A stretch of DNA of 39,511 nucleotides from Soonwooa sp032062245 (GTDB taxonomy: Bacteria; Bacteroidota; Bacteroidia; Flavobacteriales; Weeksellaceae), in contig NZ_DAMBQF010000023.1 in the NCBI RefSeq assembly GCF_032062245.1, forward strand, positions 1-39,511, read 5' to 3'. This document shows, piece by piece, positions 35,248 through 39,511 of the stretch; positions within the stretch are counted from its first letter, which is position 1; each line of letters opens with the position of its first letter. The notes under the pieces are model-generated. The model ran no database searches. It saw nothing but the letters and a program-made list of their open reading frames with translations, and was not told the DNA's origin. Position numbers and translations under genes: made by a program.

Positions 35248-35333
35248 TTTGGGCGCCTTTTCCGCCTCTGCCTCCCACTCTTTTGCTCGGCATAGCCTCT
35301 CGCAAAAGGAGTTCCGGCTCCGTCGGGGCGCAC
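35248..35333. repeat. GC-rich palindromic intergenic element, copy 1
   Basis: An 86-base GC-rich island in AT-rich surroundings between lon and htpG. Inner arms ACTCTTTTGC (35277-35286) and GCAAAAGGAGT (35302-35312) pair with one bulge; outer arms GCGCC (35253-35257) and GGCGC (35327-35331) also pair. Its layout (TTTG, pyrimidine-rich left arm, TTTTGC/GCAAAA core) resembles copy 2 at 39141-39227. I know similar elements as dispersed intergenic repeats of Flavobacteriia, but copy number here cannot be counted. Confidence 0.6.
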
Positions 35334-35360
35334 ATTCTTAGCAATATTTTCCACCAAAAA

Positions 35361-35400
35361 GACAAATTGTCACTTTGTCGGGACTGGTATTTTTTTTGAG
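35361..35400 (+). promoter_or_regulatory. Candidate operator and sigma-54-like promoter of htpG
   Basis: GACAA-A-TTGTC (35361-35371) matches the palindrome before lon; a further TTGTC half-site lies at 35375-35379. Fourteen bases downstream TGGTA-N6-TTGAG (35385-35400) has the -24/-12 spacing of sigma-54 promoters, though without the consensus GC. No TAnnTTTG box is found between here and the htpG ATG, leaving a leader of about 110-125 nt. Confidence 0.4.
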
Positions 35401-35525
35401 TTTTAAATTTTAAGAAAGTTGAGAGTTTAAAAACTTCAACCAAAATATTTAATGGAAATCGAAACATGTTTTCCTTCGAATAGAATCAAATAAATAATAA
35501 TATTTAATTTAAAAAACAATAAAAT

Positions 35526-37406
35526 ATGTCTACAGGAAAGATTAATGTATCAGTGGAAAACATCTTCCCACTTATTAAAAAATTTCTTTACAGCGACCAC
35601 GAAATATTCCTTAGAGAATTGATCTCTAATGCGACGGATGCAACAATCAAACTAAAACACCTTATCAACATCGGCGAAGCCAAAGTAGAATATGGCAACC
35701 CAATGATTGAGGTCAAAATCGACAAAGAAGCAAAAACCATCAGCATCAAAGACCAAGGTCTTGGGATGACAGCCGACGAAGTTGAAAAATACATCAACCA
35801 AGTGGCATTTTCTGGCGCTGAAGAGTTTTTAGAAAAATATAAAGATTCAGCAAAAGATGCTGGCATTATCGGACATTTTGGACTTGGCTTCTACTCTGCT
35901 TTTATGGTAGCTGACAAAGTAGAAATCTTCACAAAGTCTTACAAAGACGAGCCTGCAGTACATTGGATTTGCGACGGAAGCCCAGAATTTACTTTGGAAG
36001 AAACGGACAAATCGGATCGCGGTACCGAAATCCTACTTCACATTGCAGAAGATTCTACCGAGTTTTTAGACGATTTCAAAATCAGAGAATTACTTCTTAA
36101 GTACAACCGCTTCAACCAAATTCCAATTAAATTCGGAACAAAAAAAGAAACACTTCCTTTACCAGAAGGCGCTGCCGAAGATGCAAAACCCGAAACCATC
36201 GAAGTGGATGACATCATCAACAACCCAAATCCAGCTTGGACAAAAAATCCTTCTGATTTAACTGATGAAGATTACAAAAAATTCTACAGCGAGTTGTACC
36301 CAATGCAATTTGAGGATCCTTTGTTCCACATTCATCTTAACGTTGATTATCCATTTAATTTGACAGGGATTTTATTTTTCCCAAAACTGTCAAACAGCTT
36401 AAACATCGAAAAAGATAAAATCCAACTTTATCAAAATCAAGTGTTTGTAACCGACGAAGTTAAAGGTATTGTTCCAGATTTCTTAATGTTGCTACGCGGT
36501 GTTATCGACTCACCAGATATTCCGCTAAATGTTTCTAGATCGTACTTACAAGCAGATGGCGCGGTTAAGAAAATTTCTTCTTATATCACGAAAAAAGTGG
36601 CGGACAAAATGGTAGAACTTATCCGTAACAACCGTGAAGATTACGAACAAAAATGGAACGACATCAAAGTGGTTATCGAGTACGGAATGGTGACGGAAGA
36701 CAAGTTCTACGAGAAGTCGGACAAATTCATGCTCTATCCAACAACCGATGGCAAGTATCTTCTTTGGGACGAATTAATCGAAAACATTAAAGACAAACAA
36801 ACCGACAAAAACGGAAAAACAGTTATTCTTTATGCTTCCAATACAGACTTACAAGACAGCTACATCCAAACTGCGAAAGCTAAAGGCTACGAAGTTCTGT
36901 TGATGGATTCGCCTTTGGTGCCGCATCTTATTCAGAAAATGGAAAGTACAAAAGACAAAGTTACTTTTGCAAGAGTTGACGCAGATAACATCAACAAATT
37001 GATTGAGAAAGATGAACCTGTTATTGCAAAACTTAACGACGGCGAAAAAGAAAATCTTAAAAAATCTATTGAAGAAGCGATTAACTCGCAAACTTATACG
37101 GTTCAGTTAGAAGATTTGGATAGCAACGATGCACCATTTAGCATTACACAACCAGAGTTTATGCGTCGTATGAAGGACATGCAGCAGATGGGCGCGCCTT
37201 CGATGTTTGGTAACTTCCCAGAGATGTACAATTTGGTGGTAAATGCAAATAGCGACTTGGCTTCTGACATTCTTAAAACTGATAATTCAGAAACTAAAAA
37301 TGCAAAAATCCAACAAGCTTTGGACTTAGCAAAACTTTCTCAAAACCTACTGAAAGGAAAGGATTTAACAGACTTTATCAAACGAAGTTTTGAGCAATTA
37401 AAATAA
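35526..37406 (+). CDS. htpG: Molecular chaperone HtpG (bacterial Hsp90)
   Basis: A 626-residue Hsp90-family chaperone that remodels client proteins with ATP in the cytoplasm. The GHKL ATPase domain holds EIFLRELISNATDA (about 20-33), the loop IKDQGLGMT and the lid GHFGLGFYSAFMV; the catalytic-loop region of the middle domain includes VNYP-type HIHLNVDYPFNLTGILFFP and LNVSRSYLQ. The C-terminal dimerisation domain ends with FIKRSFEQLK and lacks the eukaryotic MEEVD tail, as expected. It is monocistronic, with a long leader and a good terminator. Its shared upstream motif with lon suggests co-regulation under protein stress. Confidence 0.96.
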   Translation: MSTGKINVSVENIFPLIKKFLYSDHEIFLRELISNATDATIKLKHLINIGEAKVEYGNPMIEVKIDKEAKTISIKDQGLGMTADEVEKYINQVAFSGAEEFLEKYKDSAKDAGIIGHFGLGFYSAFMVADKVEIFTKSYKDEPAVHWICDGSPEFTLEETDKSDRGTEILLHIAEDSTEFLDDFKIRELLLKYNRFNQIPIKFGTKKETLPLPEGAAEDAKPETIEVDDIINNPNPAWTKNPSDLTDEDYKKFYSELYPMQFEDPLFHIHLNVDYPFNLTGILFFPKLSNSLNIEKDKIQLYQNQVFVTDEVKGIVPDFLMLLRGVIDSPDIPLNVSRSYLQADGAVKKISSYITKKVADKMVELIRNNREDYEQKWNDIKVVIEYGMVTEDKFYEKSDKFMLYPTTDGKYLLWDELIENIKDKQTDKNGKTVILYASNTDLQDSYIQTAKAKGYEVLLMDSPLVPHLIQKMESTKDKVTFARVDADNINKLIEKDEPVIAKLNDGEKENLKKSIEEAINSQTYTVQLEDLDSNDAPFSITQPEFMRRMKDMQQMGAPSMFGNFPEMYNLVVNANSDLASDILKTDNSETKNAKIQQALDLAKLSQNLLKGKDLTDFIKRSFEQLK

Positions 37407-37430
37407 TTTTTCAAATCGAATATCAACAAG

Positions 37431-37459
37431 AGTGCAGCAAATAATTGTTGCACTTTTTT
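37431..37459 (+). terminator. Terminator of htpG
   Basis: AGTGCAGCAA (37431-37440) pairs with TTGTTGCACT (37445-37454) with one G-U pair and loop ATAA, followed by a T run. Confidence 0.85.
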
Positions 37460-37521
37460 ATTTAATTAAATCAAATTGCACAAAATTACTTACTTTTAAA
37501 CAAGGACTAACAATTTAAAAC

Positions 37522-37725
37522 ATGAATTTAAAAAAGTCTCTTTTAATTCTGATTCTCTGCATTTTAGTATTTTCCCTTGGCGAATATTTAACCAAACTCT
37601 ACGGACTAGATCCACCCTACGCTTATCTTTATGTTGGCATGGCTCTAAAACTTTTAGCTTTGATTTCCGTTCTAGTATTTTGCATTGTTTTCATTGTGAA
37701 AAAACTTAAAAATCCAAAAAACTAA
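37522..37725 (+). CDS. Small two-helix membrane protein, unknown function
   Basis: A 67-residue protein with two hydrophobic segments (about 5-20 and 37-60), a short loop YGLDPPYAYLYVG and a basic C-terminal end KKLKNPKN. I do not recognise a family. Regular codon use, an ATG start and a position 18 bases in front of the broken WG-repeat gene suggest it is real and was co-transcribed with that gene. No catalytic motif is visible. A short integral membrane helper or a simple orphan protein are both possible. Confidence 0.6.
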   Translation: MNLKKSLLILILCILVFSLGEYLTKLYGLDPPYAYLYVGMALKLLALISVLVFCIVFIVKKLKNPKN

Positions 37726-37743
37726 ATTAACAAAAAGGCATAA

Positions 37744-38796
37744 ATGATTTTTCAAAATATTCTTTTAAAACGTTTGATCTTCGCTTTGATACTGCTTCAA
37801 AGCACATTTTTGCTGGCACAAAACAACGAAAAGCTATATTACTTTTCAACTGCGGACAGCACTAAAGTAGGTGCCAAAACAGAATCAGGAAAAATCATTG
37901 TACCCGCAAAATTTTCCAACTATGGAAATTACGATTTCAAAAAACCAATCGAGGAAGCCATAATAGAATTTATCGGAACCGAAAAAGCTAAAGACTATTC
38001 ATCAAAATTACCTTTGATGCCAGCTGGCGAAGTCTACGATCGACACGGAAAATTCCTTTATTATCCCCAATGGTTTGACAACGGAATCGACTATTACGAA
38101 GAAGGTCTTCGCCGTTATGTCGATGGCAACAAAGTTGGTTTTGCAGACAAAGACGGAAATCTAACAATTCCCGCGCAATGGGATTTTGCAGAACCTTTTC
38201 AGTATGGCTATGCGAAAGTCTATGTTGGTGGTTGGAAAAAATAATATAAAAAAGGCGGCGAACATTGGTCTATTGTGCCATCTTCCAAAAAATCAGAAAG
38301 TTATCTCATCAACAAAAAAGGTGAAAAAGTAGAGCCTTACAAAACAAAAAAACATCCGAAAGATTACGAAATTGGTGGCGTTTATTATCCATATCCTTTT
38401 ACATACACCCTCACAGAACAAAAAATTTTGAATAGTCTTGAAAATCTCGATATCCTCAACGATATACTACATTTGGCACCGTGTGATAATTGCGATAAAA
38501 AAGACCATCTCCTCGATTTCGAAATCACAGAGAAACCTCGCAAATATTTTCCTTATTACGTTGTTCAAGGCTATGTTAATCAAAGCAAAGAAAGCGATGC
38601 TGTATTTATCGTTTCTACTGATATGTCAAAAATTTATCATTACAGTTGGGACGGAGAAATGAAACCTTAACAAAACTGGATTATCTCAGAATTAGAAGAA
38701 TTTAAAACTTATTTAGAAACGCAACCCAACAAAGCCAATCACTTCAATGTGCAAAAAAGTTTACAATATTGGAAGAATCTTCCCGATCAAAAATAA
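37744..38796 (+). pseudogene. WG-repeat protein gene interrupted by two in-frame TAA codons
   Basis: One continuous frame of 350 codons is interrupted by TAA at 38242-38244 (codon 167) and TAA at 38668-38670 (codon 309), and ends at TAA 38794-38796. A signal peptide (cleaved near LLAQ) is followed by WG-type repeats: KVGAKTESGKIIVPAKF and KVGFADKDGNLTIPAQWDFAEPFQYGYAKV. After the first stop the frame goes on with YKKGGEHWSIVP and a region with a CDNCDKK cysteine pair, and after the second with QNWIISELEEFKTYLE. No frameshift is needed anywhere. So the gene was lost by two substitutions, or the stops are sequencing errors, or, less likely, they are read through. WG proteins are mostly of unknown function. 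Confidence 0.75.
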
Positions 38797-38807
38797 ATTC
38801 AATAAAA

Positions 38808-38837
38808 TTTGCGCTTTAAAAAATTATTCTATATTTG
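38808..38837 (+). promoter_or_regulatory. Strong Bacteroidota promoter of a short transcription unit
   Basis: TTTG at 38808-38811 and TATATTTG at 38830-38837 are spaced by 18 bases, close to the ideal 19. Transcription would begin near 38844. It is among the best promoters in the window, yet only a short terminated unit follows. Confidence 0.65.
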
Positions 38838-38843
38838 CACCTG

Positions 38844-39010
38844 AAAATCAAGTTTAACCAACAAAAAAACGAAGCAAAAATGTTCAGATTCAATCAACCT
38901 TCAACATTAGGATTGCCTTTTATAAAGGCGAGGCTTCGTGGTTTGGTAGATTCTTAGAAGAACAGTATAATGAAATATCAAAACCCGAAATCTTGCGATT
39001 TCGGGTTTTT
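38844..39010 (+). ncRNA. Candidate structured small RNA or leader with a 25-codon ORF
   Basis: About 167 nt lie between a near-consensus promoter and a strong terminator. The RNA can fold with outer arms ACGAAGC (38869-38875) and GCTTCGT (38933-38939), probably extended by CCAA/TTGG pairing, and an inner perfect hairpin GCCTTT-TAT-AAAGGC (38915-38929). Within it ATG 38880 to TAG 38957 encodes MFRFNQPSTLGLPFIKARLR plus GLVDS. I do not recognise the RNA or peptide. It may be a stand-alone small RNA, a small-protein mRNA, or an attenuator leader for a gene beyond the window, although no gene follows within 500 bases. Confidence 0.45.
38980..39010 (+). terminator. Strong terminator of the short transcription unit
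   Basis: A perfect 13-bp stem, AAAACCCGAAATC (38980-38992) with GATTTCGGGTTTT (38997-39009), closes a TTGC loop and ends in T. It is the longest perfect terminator stem in the window. Confidence 0.9.
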
Positions 39011-39050
39011 CTTTGCGCAAAAGCCAAACTTAAGTTTTTCCCGAAATCAT

Positions 39051-39130
39051 TTTTATTAGGAGCTGTTTGACTACGTCGAATAGCAGATAATATTTTTTAT
39101 TAGAAGCTATTTGACTTTGTCGAACAGCAG
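39051..39130. repeat. Two imperfect direct repeats of 36 bases, period 44
   Basis: 39051-39086 and 39095-39130 agree in 31 of 36 positions; both begin TTTTATTAG and contain TTTGACT-N2-GTCGAA. The start of the next palindromic element (GAAGCTGTTT) resembles the same unit, so a degenerate third copy may follow. No reading frame is involved. Confidence 0.75.
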
Positions 39131-39140
39131 TTCAGTTATT

Positions 39141-39227
39141 TTTTGAAGCTGTTTCCCGCTTTCCGCTGTATCTTTTTTTGCCAACGCTTTTTTCAAGCCC
39201 AAGCAAAAAAAGGATGCCGCTTCAAAA
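39141..39227. repeat. Palindromic intergenic element, copy 2
   Basis: Outer arms TTTTGAAGC (39141-39149) and GCTTCAAAA (39219-39227) are perfectly complementary. Inner arms ATCTTTTTTTGC (39170-39181) and GCAAAAAAAGGAT (39203-39215) pair with one bulge around a 21-base loop. The overall plan is that of copy 1 between lon and htpG. Confidence 0.7.
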
Positions 39228-39278
39228 CGAGGAACGAGTTTCGATGATTCAACTATAAAAATATATAAGTCAGAATCA

Positions 39279-39466
39279 ATCGGGGCTATGACAAAACCCC
39301 GTCAAATAGAAAGACGGTCGTCAGTTCGATTAGCGAGCGTATCGAGAACTTTTTTTGATGGACTTCTTGATACAAAATCTTTCAGATTTTTACTCGAAGG
39401 GACGTTAACAAAATTGACTTTTTAAAGTCGAAACTTTATAAGAAAGGAGACTTTTTTAGCCCCGAT
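39279..39466. mobile_element. Candidate MITE-like element with 10-bp terminal inverted repeats
   Basis: ATCGGGGCTA at 39279-39288 and TAGCCCCGAT at 39457-39466 are perfect terminal inverted repeats that bound 188 bases without an ORF. Inside are further dyads: CGGGG/CCCCG (39281-39301), TATCGAGAA/TTCTTGATA (one mismatch) and GACTTTTTAAAGTC (39416-39429). No clear target-site duplication was seen. It could be a non-autonomous element, or one more member of the dispersed intergenic repeats I know from Flavobacteriia (TTCGA...TATCGAGAAC type). Confidence 0.5.
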
Positions 39467-39511
39467 GTTCTATGTTAATCTGCAAATTTTTCAGGTTAAA
39501 ATTTTTAATTT

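Noticed and set aside
37522..37725. Small two-helix protein as a toxin or holin
   Set aside because: Size and helices alone do not support this; there is no antitoxin, RNA antisense or phage gene nearby.
38438..38662. 74-codon frame within the broken WG-repeat gene
   Set aside because: Out-of-frame reading; the in-frame translation before and after the stops is the coherent one.
38971..39060. 29-codon ORF beginning MKYQNPKSC over the terminator
   Set aside because: It is the translation of the terminator hairpin and T tract; no independent sign of coding.
1..39511. CRISPR arrays, tRNA and rRNA genes
   Set aside because: No regularly spaced identical repeats and no tRNA cloverleaf or rRNA-like sequence was noticed. 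The 44-base-period repeats at 39051-39130 are only two units and diverged.

Overview
The window looks like a piece of chromosome from a low-GC Bacteroidota, most likely a flavobacterium of the Chryseobacterium/Weeksellaceae kind. The reasons are TAnnTTTG-type -7 promoter boxes, very short leaders without clear Shine-Dalgarno sequences, a type IX secretion sorting domain, the gliding lipoprotein GldH, an alternative complex III operon, and GH3, DUF445 and RicT proteins of the Bacteroidota type. Most of the window is housekeeping sequence. These assignments come from reading motifs; no database search was possible.

Layout. 1-237: the tail of a T9SS-secreted protein, cut off by an in-frame TGA, then a terminator. 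442-4425: a VanZ-like protein facing a minus-strand operon pepT-sufE-GT9-GT2. 4582-6965: an HMG-CoA lyase and an OsmC-family protein, with a MIP18/SufT-like protein and a DEDDy exonuclease on the minus strand. 7033-15452: the complete alternative complex III operon actABCDEF on the minus strand, ending in a terminator and with no cytochrome oxidase genes attached. 15638-19140: a SPOR protein, a polytopic membrane protein and SelO. 19177-23444: the ricT-gldH-PBP1A operon. 23823-26593: a FadL/OmpP1 channel with a GDSL lipoprotein. 26686-30001: prs, ribosomal protein L25 (rplY/ctc) and a GH3 protein. 30002-32598: DUF445 and sufS. 32789-37406: lon and htpG. 37522-38796: a small membrane protein and a WG-repeat gene broken by two in-frame stops. 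38797-39511: no large gene; it holds a compact promoter-short ORF-hairpin-terminator unit followed by a cluster of repeats.

How the parts fit. ActA-F carries electrons from quinol to cytochrome c. SufE, the MIP18 protein and SufS are parts of one iron-sulfur assembly pathway lying in three separate places. RicT, GldH and PBP1A combine a cytoplasmic regulator, a gliding/T9SS lipoprotein and a cell-wall synthase. Lon and HtpG are protein quality-control genes. Both lack the usual -7 box, have leaders of about 100 nt or more, and share a GACAA-W-TTGTC inverted repeat and a sigma-54-like TGGYA-N6-TTG element. This is the best regulatory lead.

No clear new defence system, CRISPR array, tRNA, rRNA or insertion sequence is visible. 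The best candidates for something undescribed are the short structured transcription unit at 38808-39010, the shared lon/htpG control elements, and the two families of small palindromic or TIR-bounded elements near 35.3 kb and 39.1-39.5 kb.
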